Shown: positions 12,441-23,014, numbered from the stretch's first letter. The stretch is 64,000 bases of DNA from Boesenbergia rotunda (GCA_024364735.1 JAGFNQ010006452.1:62001-126000), one strand, 5' to 3'. Made by a program: numbers and translations. The notes: generated by a model from the letters alone, not told the origin.

Positions 12441-12719
12441 TACTTTTCATGCTTCATCATTCATATGGCATTCATGTCATCTTTAACATAGCATAACTTG
12501 TTACGGCTCGGCCCGTCTACCGGCCCATTTATCGGTCCTCACGACCGTCGTACCGTCGACCATCGACCGTGCCGTCTTAGCATATTTATGCCTTGAAGAC
12601 ATAAGCATCATCTTTCATTCATCATCATTCATAGCATATTCATTCATTCATCATACTTAACATCATCATTATACCTTAAAGGCATGAACCTTAACTTCAT
12701 TCTTCACTTTCATTTTTTT

Positions 12720-12900
12720 AGACATGGCATCATTTTCATTCTTAACATGGCATCATTTTCATTCTTAAACATGGCATCATTTTCATTCTTAAACATAAAC
12801 ATAACATACTTAACATGGCATCATTTTCATTCTTAAACATGGCATCATCCTCATTCTTAAACATAAACATAACATACTTAACATGGCATCATTCATATCA
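12720..12900. repeat. Short tandem repeat ACATGGCATCATTTTCATTC
   Basis: Around six to eight copies of a 20 to 24-base unit built on ACATGGCATCATTTTCATTC followed by TTAA, interspersed with ACATAAACATAACATACTTA. It lies in the same solo LTR as the 48-bp and 181-bp arrays and shares the CATGGCAT word with the 48-bp unit. Confidence 0.75.
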
Positions 12901-13064
12901 TGAACCTAACATATCATAGCATCATTTTTATCGTGATCATAACCCTATCATTCTTATCATGGCATCATTCATATCCTGAACATTTACTTATCATACTTAT
13001 CATGGAAACACATAAACATATACTTGAAGTTAAAGGCTCAACCCTAACCCTTGGGCCCTTGAGG

Positions 13065-13970
13065 TTGGCCGAAACATATGGGGTCTCTAGGGTAATCCAA
13101 AAATTCCCAGAATTTATACTTAACCTCCACACATCATAAGGGAACATAAATTAACATTATCAAGATTTTTGGCTTAATTATAGACCTGTAAATCATGATG
13201 GCCGAAACCCTTAAACTTAGGGTTCTTAGTTTTGTTTCTTTCATGTTGGCCGAAACCCTAGGGTGTCCTAGGGTACTCCAAAAATTCCCAAAAATTATAC
13301 TTAACCTCTACACATCATAAGGGAACATTAAATAACATTATCATGATTTTTAGCATAATTATAGACCTGTAAATCATGGTGACCGAAACCCTTAAACTTA
13401 GGGTTCTTAGTTTTGTTTCTTTCATGTTGGCCGAAACCCTAGGGTGTCCTAGGGTACTCCAAAAATTCCCAAAAATTATACTTAACCTCTACACATCATA
13501 AGGGAACATTAACTATCATTATCATGATTTTTATCATAATTATAGACCTGTAAATCATGGTGGCTGAAACCCTTAAACTTAGGGTTCTTAGTTTTGTTTC
13601 TTTCATGTTGGCCGAAACCCTAGGGTGTCCTAGGGTTACTCCAAAAATTCCCAAAAATTATAATTAACCTCTACACATCATAAGGGAACATTAAATAACA
13701 TTATCATGATTTTTAGTATAATTATAGACCTGTAAATCATGGTGTCCAAAACCCTTAAACATGAGGGTTCTTAGTTTTGTTTCTTTCATGTTGGCCGAAA
13801 CCCTAGGGTGTCCTAGGGTACTCCAAAAATTCCCAAAAATTATACTTAACCTCTACACATCATAAGGGAACATTAAATAACATTATCATGATTTTTAGCA
13901 TAATTATAGACCTGTAAATCATGGTGGCCGAAACCCTTAAACATGAGGGTCTCGGTTTTCTTTCCTTTCA
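13065..13970. repeat. 181-bp tandem repeat, five copies
   Basis: Units start with TTGGCCGAAAC at 13065, 13246, 13427, 13608 and 13791, giving a period of 181 to 183 bases. Each unit holds CCTAGGGTGTCCTAGGGT, a CTCCAAAAATTCCCAAAAATT stretch, and CATCATAAGGGAACATTAA. The first copy is the most diverged. The GGCCGAAAC motif recurs without strict periodicity in the other Tekay-type LTRs (37450-38390, 51057-51400, 56024-56365). Confidence 0.9.
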
Positions 13971-14396
13971 ACATCCAATTCGAAAACCAACCACTATATA
14001 TCATACTAAAAATCATAAAAATCATAGGAAACTATTATACCACAGGTGAGGGAGTCTTACCTTGAGTTTCTTGATTTTTCAAACCTTGGAAGAAGAAGAA
14101 GATTGTAAAAGCTTTGGATCCTTGCCTCCTTGTCCTTGTATCCTTAGGAAAACTCTTAGATCTTGGAGATAAAACCTCTTGTGGAGCTTTTCCAAGGGAG
14201 AACCCCTCCTTGGGTATTCGGCTAGGATGAGGGAAGGGAGAGGTTTCGAAATGCAAGTGATGGGAAGAAGAGGTAACTCCCAAAACCCCCCTTTAATAGC
14301 CCATTAAGGAGGCAAATGAAGAGTCTCTCCATGACTCTTCATCTTCTTCTATGCCTTAACCAATATCCATTTCATTCCCTCCTAACAATACCTTGC

Positions 14397-14450
14397 TAGG
14401 TGAGTTGGTTAGTGCATACATGGTTGTACAAGAGGTCCAAGGTTCAATCC
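14397..14450 (+). promoter_or_regulatory. tRNA-like segment (A-box/B-box) in solo LTR
   Basis: TAGGTGAGTTGG at 14397-14408 resembles an RNA polymerase III A-box and GGTTCAATCC at 14441-14450 resembles a B-box; the latter lies in a stem of CCAAGG and CCTTGG like a tRNA T-arm. It is followed by a long T-rich run (14466-14515) that could terminate Pol III. The arrangement is antisense to the element and is repeated in the other Tekay-type LTRs. The A-box has one mismatch to consensus. Confidence 0.5.
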
Positions 14451-14815
14451 TTGGCTCATGCACCTTTATTTTTATTTTATTTTTATTTCATTTATTTTAT
14501 TATTTTTATTTTTTTAAATTCCGAAAATCCCCCTAAAATCACCCATAATTATGCCAATATTCCTAAATAAAATTCTTTTATATTTATATTAATTTTACCT
14601 AATTTATATTAATTTTTACCTAATTAATACCCATTTTTGGAGCCCATTTAAAGCTCATTGGTACTTAGTTTTCTCAATTTAAATGAGAAAACATGGATTT
14701 TCTAGGCCAAAGTTCTCCTTAATATTTCTAGGTCCCTTGGAAAATCCCTTGGAAAATTATTTAAATATGCTTAATATTTTAAGAAAATATTAAGAGAATT
14801 TTCCGGGTCGTTACA

Positions 14816-14820
14816 GCTAG
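14816..14820. repeat. Target site duplication, right copy (GCTAG)
   Basis: Directly follows GTTACA at the right edge of the solo LTR and matches 11046-11050 exactly. Confidence 0.9.
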
Positions 14821-17369
14821 CCAAGCTCTTCCAGGGACACTGGTTCTGCTCTGCGGCCACCGAGAGTTGGATGTTCTCACCTGTCTGATTTGGAGAGTGT
14901 CTCTGTTGGTGAGAAACTCATGTTGATAAATTACACTTGGATCTTCAATTGGGTTGGAGCAATTTCTGAGTTGAGCCGCTCTGGAATAGGAGTTCCTTGC
15001 TGGCATCGGATAAGGTAAGACTCTATCCCTTCTTGGTGTTGGATCTCGTTATAGCATGTTGAATGAATTATAGTTGATGATGGTGGTGAGGTAGGGGATT
15101 ACTAGCTATAACAGAGTACATTACAGATTTGTTTCCTCTTTCTCTTTTATGTTTTGCTTAGATTTGAATCGAGCCGTGAGCTTATTTGAGATGGTTTGGT
15201 GTTTTTTGCTTTGGTAGACTTGTTGTTAGTTGTTTCCTTGGATCTTGGAGTTTTTCTAGCAAAATAAAGATTGGATCAGTAGAATGGTTTTTAGTTGATG
15301 TTAGAATTTGTCTTGTTAATGGGTTAGTTGTTGAAGATAAGGTTGCTGCCGTGAGTTCCAGCGTTAGAATTGGAAAGAATTATATAGATTGTAATGGATC
15401 TGAACATGCTCTGTGATGGATCAGATTTAGAGTTTGGAGGAATTTTGTTTTCCATTTTGGTTTTATTTTTCTAAGCTGAATTCGTAGAAGCTTTCTTTGA
15501 TACTCTGAGCAAATTTAGGGAATGGTTGTAGTGCAAAGCTATTGTGAATTGGATGGATTATCATTCAATGGATGAACTATGAATGGGATATTGATTTGGT
15601 TATGTTAGGTTAGTTTTGTGGATCTTGTAAATGATGCAATGTGATACCTTGTATCCTGATCAGTTTGAATATGGTTTGAGGGTGTGTCTCTGCTGAGGGA
15701 TTTCCCATTTGGAAATGAATCATTTGTCTTGGATTAGAGTTAGATAAATGATTATGATGATTAGGATTATTTCCTATATTAACTAGTAGTGATTAGATAG
15801 TTATTTCTATGTGAATAGCTATTTAATATGTCCTTTGATACAGGGCATTGATTGAGATTTACTATTGTTGATTTATTGGATGGGAGGTTCTCTTGTGATA
15901 CAAGCATCTTTATTCGAGACGGGTACTTCTTTCTTGTATCTGTAGTTCCACTTTATCTTCATACATGATTGTTTATGTTTATTACAATAGGTTTATTTAC
16001 CTTAAATCTGCTACCATTTGTTATCCTGCTTGATACTTTTGCTTGATCTTTGAGATGGTCTATTCCTTTCCATACAGTCTCGTTTATTGACATCTAACTT
16101 TGTATAGTAATCATATATGCATGTGTGCGTAGATATAAAGGCATAACACCTTATATTTACCTGGTTTAATTTCTGTTATTATTTGCATGTGCACCTAGAT
16201 GCATGATGGTTATACCTGTGATTGACCTGTGCATGTTAGGTTGAGTTATGTACAATGACCGGGAGGGGTTGCATGTGTTTAGAGTCATGCACCATCCCTA
16301 CACTGTTGCATGTCGGCGTTCAGCAACTCCCTTATGGTTGAGCCTATCATCTTCTAGTACATGATATGCACACACGACCACTCATGGGTTAGTGGATACC
16401 ATTGGGTGTGTGTATTTGCTCTATACTGCTCCGCTCAATCGCTCATGGGTAGTGGTTCCGGAGCATGGTAGCAGGCAGAGATCACTTCTCTTACCATAGA
16501 CCAGAGGAGATGAGAGCAACGCTCCCTCATATATACATGGGGTAGGGGTGGTCCCCGCCAACATCCTGTCCACTCGGTCACTCAGGAGCAGTGATGGCAG
16601 AGTGCGTATAGTGTCATAGCCCTACCCACTCGGTCGAGACATTATCGCATGTCTCGGCGGCTTGACTGGCGTCAAGGGTGACCATGTCATTGCATCATGT
16701 GCATATGATGCATTATGCATTTTGATTGTGATTGCTACATTTATTTGTTGTATTTGTTTGACATGCACACACAGAATATACCATTTGTGTGGTTTGATAA
16801 CCCTGCACTTGCTCGTATAGTACGAGTAATTTTTATGATCATGATAGGCTGAACTCTGATATGTACAATCCTTTTTGATACTTCAGTTATGCATATTTCT
16901 GATACTACTGCTGAGATTGTATCCTGTTATTTCAGTATAGCTTATTTAGCTATTTTTCTGCCATGCATATCTTTCTATATACCCACAGTGTCCACTTAGA
17001 CTCACCACCCATCACAACGCTTTTGTTTTCAGGTTAATAGCTCGCTGGAGGAGCCCAGTTGCTAATCCCAGGTCCCTACGACTCTATTTTGATGGGTGCT
17101 TCCGTGCATTGGGTTTTTCTTTATAGCTTTTGTTTTGGCGTTGCATTCAGTTCTATATCACAGTCCTATATTTTATTCATTTGTGTGGTATTGTACTTTT
17201 GAGTCCTTTATTGGACATTACGTGGTTGTTTCTGGCTGTGTATCTCCCTCGGGAAGCTCAGTGAGCTTTATAGATTTTAGTGTGGTAATGTTGTTATTTT
17301 CCATATGTTATATATCTGTTTTGAGGCCTAAGGCCAAATTTTGAACAGCGTGTGTTGTATGTATGTGTA
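14821..17369 (+). mobile_element. Inverted gypsy LTR D', main part
   Basis: Continuation of 10673-11050 after the solo LTR. Its reverse complement matches LTR D in several blocks: GACGCCAGTCAAGCCGC (16660-16676 against about 9109), ACCGAGTGG/CCGAGTGGGTAG (about 16630 against 9152), AGGATGTTG (about 16570 against 9219), and GATTAGCAACTGGG (17060 against 8772). D and D' therefore form a diverged inverted repeat with the LTR starts facing each other. Frames at 15186-15416 and 17096-17344 show no domain and are treated as chance. Confidence 0.6.
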
Positions 17370-17374
17370 AATTG
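17370..17374. repeat. Target site duplication, left copy (AATTG)
   Basis: AATTG precedes TGTTGGTGCA of the solo LTR and recurs exactly at 19151-19155. Confidence 0.9.
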
Positions 17375-17519
17375 TGTTGGTGCAAGTTACATCAATGATG
17401 TTCTCCTTTAAGTATTTTAATGTTTGACAATACACTTAAGTCAGTGATACAATGAACAGACAAAGGGGAGTAAAGGAGAAGTAAACTAAGCTGAAGAAAA
17501 GTCCTAGTTAATCTAGGCA

Positions 17520-17925
17520 TCGAAACCCTAAGTCCCAGCGAAGGGCTGCTGGGCACCTAGCGAAGGGCTGCTAGGTATCAAAACCCTAAGACCTAGTGAA
17601 GGGCTGTTAGACACCTAGCGAAGGGCTGCTAGGTATCGAAACCTTAAGACCTAGCGAAGGCTGCTAGGCACCTAGCGAAGGGCTACTAGGTATCGAAACC
17701 CCAAGACCTAGCGAAGGGCTGCTAGGCACCTAGCGAAGGGTTGCTAGGCATCGAAGACCTAGCAAAGGGCTGCTAGGCACCTAGCAAAGGGCTGCTAGGC
17801 ATCGAAGACCTAGCGAAGGACTGCTAGGCACCTGGCGAAGGACTGCTAGGGAATAAAGACCTGGCGAAGGACTGCTAGGCACCTGGCGAAGGACTGCTAG
17901 GCACCTGGCGAAGGACTGCTAGGTA
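17520..17925. repeat. Tandem hairpin array CCTAGC-loop-GCTAGG
   Basis: About fifteen units of 26 to 30 bases, each containing a 6-base stem and the loop GAAGGGCT or GAAGGACT. Stem variants include CCCAGC with GCTGGG (first unit, about 17536), CCTAGC with GCTAGG (most), and CCTGGC with GCTAGG (G-T pair, last units). Units are separated by CAC and by ATCGAAACC/ATCGAAGA. The same array in opposite orientation lies in both LTRs of element L. Confidence 0.85.
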
Positions 17926-18264
17926 ATGGAGTCTTGGTCCGAGGGACTGAGCAACTTAGCTGAGCGATGACTAAGGACAGGAGTAGAGACGGGTCAGGGT
18001 TTGGGCGTCTCGAGGTCCGGAGATATCGGAAGCTAAGCAAAAGTCCACCCGAAGGACTGGGTGGCAACCGTCTCCTGAAAGGAGTAGGTGAAAGGCGCAT
18101 TCTCGGGGGTGGGAACTTGCGCCGGTTCGACCTAGGGTTTCATGGAGATCCAAAGTCCGAACCATGTCCTTAAGCCTAATATTGTATGTATATGTGATTT
18201 GTGTTTGTGTATCTTGCAGGTACCAAGAACCGGAGACAAAGCAAGTTGCTGGAAAATGGCTGTT

Positions 18265-18613
18265 GGGGGCGCCCCCAGTGTTGGGGGCGCCCCCAGTGTT
18301 GGGGGCGCCCAGAGCAAGGCATAAACCCAGTCTTGGGTTTAAACCATGATTGGGGGCGCCCGGAATGATGGGGGCGCCCGGAGTAAAGAGGAAAATGCAG
18401 TTTTCGTGAAGTAAGCAGAATAGGTGTCAAGGGGGCGCCCGGAAGGTCCGGGGCGCCCGGGTTGAAACCTATACTTGCTGTTTGAGGTTCGAAATGCAGA
18501 TAAGCGCTCAGGAGGGCGCTCGGGAGGTCCGGGGTGCCCTGGTCAAAGATTTTATCACCTGCGGCGAGGTAGGCGCAAGGATAAGGTTTGACCAGGTTTA
18601 TCGGGGCGCCCCC
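18265..18613. repeat. GGGCGCCC palindrome cluster upstream of TATA
   Basis: About nine copies of the self-complementary core GGGCGCCC or its extended form GGGGGCGCCCCC, three of them in tandem at 18265-18312 separated by AGTGTT, ending about 30 bases before the TATA box. Equivalent clusters lie upstream of the TATA box in the LTRs of A, G and L. Confidence 0.8.
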
Positions 18614-19150
18614 AACATCCAGGGCACCCCCAGGAGTGCTATATAAGGGGCTTCGACCCCTCTGCTTCAAAAACAACTTCCAAGAGCGATTCCAAGCATT
18701 CTGACCGACGACAACGCGCTAGAGACGAGGCTCTACGACCGGGAGGCTCTGGAGGAAGTGCGCGGCACTTCGGAGGTCCAGATCGGCCGAGCTTCAGACT
18801 TTGTCTTGTTGGTTTGCTTTTATTTAATTTCACACTTAATTTTATTTATCTTTTGATTGTAAACTTGCACTGTAAGTCTGGTTTCTCCACCTCCGGAAAG
18901 TCCGGGAAGGAGACCAATAGTGGACTGGCGTTCCCGTGCATAGGCTTTGGATGTACTGACCCTGGGGGGTCGGGAACCAAGTAAAAATCCCGCAGTGTCC
19001 TTGTGTCTGTTTATTTTCGTTCTGCTTTACTTTTCCGCTGCACTAATGCTCTGAGTCCAGAACGACAATCGAAAGTCTTACGAAGTTTCTTAAATAGTTG
19101 AACGGACGATATTCACCCCCCCCCCCTCTATCGTTTCTCTCGATCCAACA

Positions 19151-19155
19151 AATTG
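19151..19155. repeat. Target site duplication, right copy (AATTG)
   Basis: Directly follows the CCAACA end of the solo LTR; identical to 17370-17374. Confidence 0.9.
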
Positions 19156-19215
19156 TCTGCCGGGCAGGGGAGATGATGTCTGATTTTATATTCAATCAGC
19201 GGCTCCGTTGATCTC
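19156..19215 (+). mobile_element. Distal end of inverted LTR D'
   Basis: TCTGCCGGGCAGGGGAGATG and the following bases resemble the reverse complement of the first part of LTR D (CATACAGGGGATATACTGTC region near 8435), which confirms that D' continues across the solo LTR. The junction with the truncated LTR of E lies near 19215. Confidence 0.45.
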
Positions 19216-19327
19216 AGGGCATGATAGCTATCAACCCATGCCCAACAAGGAACTCTAAGGAAACACTACACCAACGAATAGAGGATCGTCGTTGGCTTGC
19301 TCGCGCAAAGTGAAGTGAAACGGAGAT
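19216..19327 (-). mobile_element. 3' LTR of gypsy E, left part
   Basis: GCTATCAACCCATGCCCAA and AGGAAAC(A)CTACACCAACGAA match 31378-31432 in the other LTR of E. The part corresponding to 29644-31370 is missing on this side, so the 3' LTR is truncated. It is interrupted after 19327 by element F and resumes at 24011. Confidence 0.7.
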
Positions 19328-19706
19328 TGTTGGTGCAATCGACCCAAGATTGATCGGGTAGATCATGGGTTTTGATGTGTGCGTCAATATGATTAAGTTA
19401 GGTTTTCATGTTGATTTGATATGTGTGCTTGAGTCGTGCAGGACTTGATGAATCACACATGGAGTAATGGAGTGAAGCATCCGAGGGACAAGAGCCGAAG
19501 GAAGAGGACTTCAAGGGCTAGCCAAGGAAGTAGACTTCAAAGGCATACCTGAAGGATGGCATGGAGGCAAGCCGCGGGGTTGTGTGCGCATCCGAGGGAT
19601 AAGAGCCGAAGGAAGAGAACTTAAAAGGGCAAGCCAAGGAAGTGGACTTCAAGGCATACGCGAAGGGTGAACTCCGATGAGATTAAGAGTGCATTTGTCA
19701 GTAGAT

Positions 19707-19925
19707 CAGTCGACTGGCAAGGGGACCAGTCGACTGATACTACTGAGGGCGCACTGTAGCAGTCGACTGGTATGAGCACCAGTCTACTCATCTTTCTATG
19801 AGTTTCAAACAACCTGGAGTAGTCGACTGGTCCAGGGACCAGTCAACTGGTGTGTTCAAAAAAGAGTCGTTAGGCTAGCCATTGGCTAAGAGATCAGTCA
19901 ACTGCCCCTGGGGGCAGTCGAGTGA
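19707..19925. repeat. CAGTCGACTG palindrome cluster in LTR F
   Basis: Seven or so copies of CAGTCGACTG or one-base variants, usually in pairs facing each other across a short spacer, for example 19821-19852 where CAGTCGACTGGTCC faces GGACCAGTCAACTG. Also present in the 3' LTR (23407-23610), in the 3' internal region of F (22620-22725), and in the LTRs at 48823 and 62391. Confidence 0.8.
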
Positions 19926-19956
19926 TGTCGGGCTGGGCTGTTTGTTTTACAGCTCT

Positions 19957-19975
19957 CTCCTCTATTTAAGAGGAG
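19957..19975 (+). promoter_or_regulatory. TATA box within inverted repeat, LTR F
   Basis: CTCCTC, TATTTAA, GAGGAG: the TATA-like core is exactly the spacer between perfect 6-base inverted arms. The same arrangement is kept in the 3' LTR at 23639-23657. Transcription of F should start about 30 bases downstream. Confidence 0.7.
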
Positions 19976-20334
19976 GCTTTGGGGCATGAATAGGTTACGG
20001 TTCTTGATTACTAAATCCTATTCTAAATGCCCAAAGCCTATTCTCTTCCTCATATTCTAAATCTCATCTTGTAAAAGAGGAAGAGAGCATCTTATGAGAG
20101 TTTCTCCACCTTCAAGGAGAAAATCATAGTGAAGATTTCTTGTGTGGTGTGGATCCTTGGATTAGTCACCTCTTGGAGGCAGATACCAAGTAAATCAAGG
20201 GAGTTAGCATTGCTTTCTTTTGATAATTGATTTTGTTTATTATTGTTTTGTGCTTTAGCTAACATTCTTGTAGTCAAAATCAAAGAAAAGTTATTCACCC
20301 CCCACCTCTAGCCTAACGCCAAGGTCCTAACAAG

Positions 20335-20346
20335 TGGTATCAGAGC
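20335..20346 (+). promoter_or_regulatory. tRNA-Met primer binding site of copia F
   Basis: TGGTATCAGAGC, complementary to the 3' end of plant initiator tRNA-Met, two bases after the 5' LTR. Confidence 0.95.
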
Positions 20347-20389
20347 TCGGTTCGTTTTGGGAGAACTCACCGTCAACCAGAACATCCAG

Positions 20390-21480
20390 ATGGCGTTTCA
20401 AGAGGGTTATAGCACCGCACGACCTCCATTCTTTGATGGCGACGACTTTGCGTATTGGAAAGGTAGAATGGAATACTACTTAATGAATGATTTTGAAAAT
20501 TAGTTTAGTATTGTAGATGACTTTGAGATGCCAAAGGATGAGAGGGGAGAACCTCTTCCTACCAAGAATTGGTCAAAAGAGATTATGAAGAAGGCACAAG
20601 AAAATGCAAAGGTCACAACAACCCTACAATGTGGCCTTTCAAAGGAGCAATTAAGCAAAGTCGGACCATTCAAGTCCGCCAAAGAGCTTTGGGAAAAGCT
20701 CATTGAGTTAAATGAGGGATCAAATGAAACAAGAAGAGCCAAGAAGGACCTCTTGGTGGCTCAACTTCAAACCCTCACCATGAAGACAAATGAAACCATG
20801 AGTCAATTGCATGGTAGATTTAAAAAAAATCGTCAATGAGCTTCATGTGATAGGTAAGAAAATTGAGAATAGGGATCCAGTAAGGTATGTGCTTCAATTT
20901 TTCCCTAGAACCACTTTATGGGTTTCAATAGTTGATGCTTATAAAGTCTCTAGGGATCTCTCTTTAGTAAAGCTTGATGATTTATTTTGTGAATTTAAAC
21001 TTCATGAACAAGCTAATTGTCTACCAAAAAAAAGAGCATAGCTCTTATTGTAGAAAAAGAGAGGAAGAAGAAGAAGGTCTCATACTCCTCATCTGATTCG
21101 GAAGAATCAAGCGCCTCAATGGATAGTGATCAAGAGGCGTATATGGTAAGAAAAATGAGGAAAACATTTAAAAGTTTTTCTTTTAACAAATCTCATGGTA
21201 CGAAAAATTCAAGAAGCAAGAGTAGGACAAGAAATGTCATATGCTACAATTGCCATGAAGAAGGACACATAAGAGATGATTGTCCACTCTTGAAGAAGAA
21301 GGATGAAAAGAAGAAAATAAAAGAAAAAAACAAGAAGGTTAAAAACCTAAAGGCAACATGGGATGATCCTTCATCATCGAAAGAAGAAGAACATCACGTG
21401 TCCCATTTTGCGTTAATGGGAATTGGCAACATAGCATCCACATCATCCGAAGATAAGAAGAGCTCAAGTGAAGATGAATA
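20390..21480 (+). pseudogene. gag: Ty1/copia gag of element F
   Basis: Starts MAFQEGYSTARPPFFDGDDF with the W-containing YWKGRM motif of SIRE-type gag, then LQCGLSKEQLSKVGPFKSAKELWEKL and a capsid C-terminal part, a lysine-rich linker, and a CCHC zinc knuckle CYNCHEEGHIRDDC (about residue 285) for RNA binding. One in-frame TAG at 20501-20503 and two frameshifts in A-runs (near 20821 and 21028) break it. The start is the first ATG after the PBS leader and matches the start of gag in element G. It would build the particle; without pol it can only act in trans or be packaged by a relative. Confidence 0.9.
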
Positions 21481-21481
21481 A

Positions 21482-21838
21482 GGGAGCTCAAGTGAAGATG
21501 AAGAAGGGAGCTCAAGTGAAGGGGGAGGTCAATCTTCGGATTCGGACTTCTCGGTAAGTGAGGTATACAAACAACCCACTACTACACTTGTGAAAATTAT
21601 CTCTAGCACTAATGATGATTTGTTTAATACTAGAAAGAAAATTAAGTGTTTGAAAAATGAGATTTGCATGTTAAAGGAAAAATTAGAATCTATAACGATT
21701 AAGGACAATATGCATGATTTTTCTTCTAGCTCGAATGACTCATCTTTAGAAGAAGAAAATAAGGAATTAAGGGAAAAGGTAGATAGTCTTACCAAAGCCC
21801 TTAGAAAATTTGAAATTGGCTCAAAAACCCTAATATGA
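21482..21838 (+). pseudogene. Gag C-terminal coiled-coil region of F
   Basis: After the acidic, serine-rich end of gag (three near-copies of AGCTCAAGTGAAGATGAA between 21460 and 21520) a frame at 21590-21838 encodes charged heptad-like sequence (KKIKCLKNEICMLKEKLESI, then SSLEEENKELREKVDSLTKA) that looks like a coiled coil. Such tails follow the zinc knuckle in some plant copia gag proteins. No protease motif follows, so gag ends the coding capacity of F. Confidence 0.6.
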
Positions 21839-23014
21839 TCATTGAGAGTCAAAGGGCAAGTTTCAAGAAAGAAGGGTTAGGGTTTGGAAAATCTAGTAAT
21901 GGAAAAACCTATCATTGTCTACTTGCTAAAGGACAAGCAAAGACCAGACCCTAAGTAAGAAATAGATCCCTAAGGAGTACTTGGTTAACTCAATTAGGAA
22001 ACATTTCTATTGGGTAACAAAATCAATCCTCAAGGATTAAAGGATTTTGGGTAAAGTCAACCATGGTATTAAAATTTTGAATTTTTAAAATTTGGTTGAC
22101 TTGAGACATTAAGGAGGAGTTTGTAGCCCATGGTAGAAATTCAGGATAAATTGGGTTAAATAAGGTTTACCTTAAAAACATCTCATATTACTTTGTTTTA
22201 TGATTGTATTCATGCATATGAGATGTTAGGATGATAGAAATAACTAACTTATACTTGTGGCATTTTGTTGAGTTATTGGATGTATCAATTATTGAAAATA
22301 GACCAACTATGGGGAAAGTAAATGTTTAATTAATGGACATCTTGCCCATAGATCATAGTTGGACATTTCAAATGATTTGAAAACATTTTTGTTTTATTTG
22401 CTATGGCATAAGTTTGCAAAACACATGATTTCAAAACTAGAATGCATGGTCAAAAAGTCAAACATGTTTAGATTTTTCATGAAAATATATTTTTCTTGTT
22501 AGAATACATCATAAGAAATATGTTTGCAAAGTTTCATAATTCTTCTAATTTTCTGAAATTATTCATGCATTTTTTAATTTCGGCTCAAAGGCTGAAACTT
22601 TTAGACTGATATGTATCATCAACTGGCCCAGGGGGCAGTCAACTGGCCCAGGGGGCAGTCGACTGACATTTCTGTAAATTGGCTATTCGAAGCCACCAGT
22701 CAACTGATAACTGAATCAGTCGACTGGCACAGGTAGTTTCTGATTTCTGGGCTTTTTCAGAATATGAAACTTGTCCCAAATTGATACCAATAGGTAATAT
22801 TGCTTAGAACAATCTTTTGATGGTGTCAAAGGGGGAGAATTGAAAGGTTTAAGTTAGATTTTAACTTAACTCTTTATGTTTGTGGAAAAAATTAAAAATC
22901 TTGTGATAAGGCATAGGTTAAGGGGGAGGATGCATGCTTATGCTTCATAGTATACTATGCTTTTAATTTTCAATTGTTATGATAGTACCTAACTTAAACA
23001 TATTCCCACATATC
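21839..23014 (+). mobile_element. 3' internal non-coding region of F
   Basis: About 1.2 kb where pol would be expected; no protease, integrase, RT or RNase H motif in any frame. It contains GGCCCAGGGGGCAGTC(A/G)ACTG repeats at 22622-22675 that echo the LTR palindromes, and the phrase GGGGGAGAATTGAAAGG typical of the SIRE 3' end near 22832. Confidence 0.7.

Larger units (their letters stand above)
11051..14815 (-). mobile_element. Solo LTR of a Tekay-type gypsy element
   Basis: 3765 bp running from TGTAACGCCC to GGGTCGTTACA with perfect 5-bp target duplications on both sides and no internal region. It shares blocks with the LTRs of element J: GGGGTCCCCGGCTTGTACC (12176 and 55586), the GGCCGAAAC motif, the CAGGTGAGGGAGTCTTACC text (14043 and 51770) and a tRNA-like segment near 14400. 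J's PBS and PPT fix the orientation as minus. The LTR is inflated by three tandem arrays, annotated separately. Solo LTRs arise by recombination between the two LTRs of a full element. Confidence 0.92.
17375..19150 (+). mobile_element. Solo LTR of a SIRE-like copia
   Basis: 1776 bp from TGTTGGTGCA to CGATCCAACA with a perfect AATTG target duplication. In order it holds an array of CCTAGC...GCTAGG hairpins (about 17520-17925), GGGCGCCC palindromes (18265-18613), a TATA box (TATATAAG near 18641) followed by a GGGG/CCCC inverted repeat, and a U5 end with a C-run and CTCTATCG shared by all SIRE-like LTRs here. Related to the LTRs of A, G and L. It splits LTR D', whose text resumes with AATTGTCTGCCGGGCAGGGG. 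Overlapping frames at 17897-18833 are shadows. Confidence 0.93.
19328..20332 (+). mobile_element. 5' LTR of copia F
   Basis: Runs from TGTTGGTGCAATCGACCC to GGTCCTAACA. It contains a cluster of CAGTCGACTG palindromes (19707-19925) and a TATA box lying between inverted arms CTCCTC and GAGGAG (19957-19975). It differs from the 3' LTR by scattered substitutions and small indels (1005 against 982 bp). Confidence 0.93.

Noticed and set aside
14779..15416. Possible host gene exon across 10850-11050 and 14816-15416 with GT-like joint after GATAAG
   Set aside because: The combined sequence is interrupted by a solo LTR and its continuation matches an inverted gypsy LTR; no domain or long frame supports a cellular gene.
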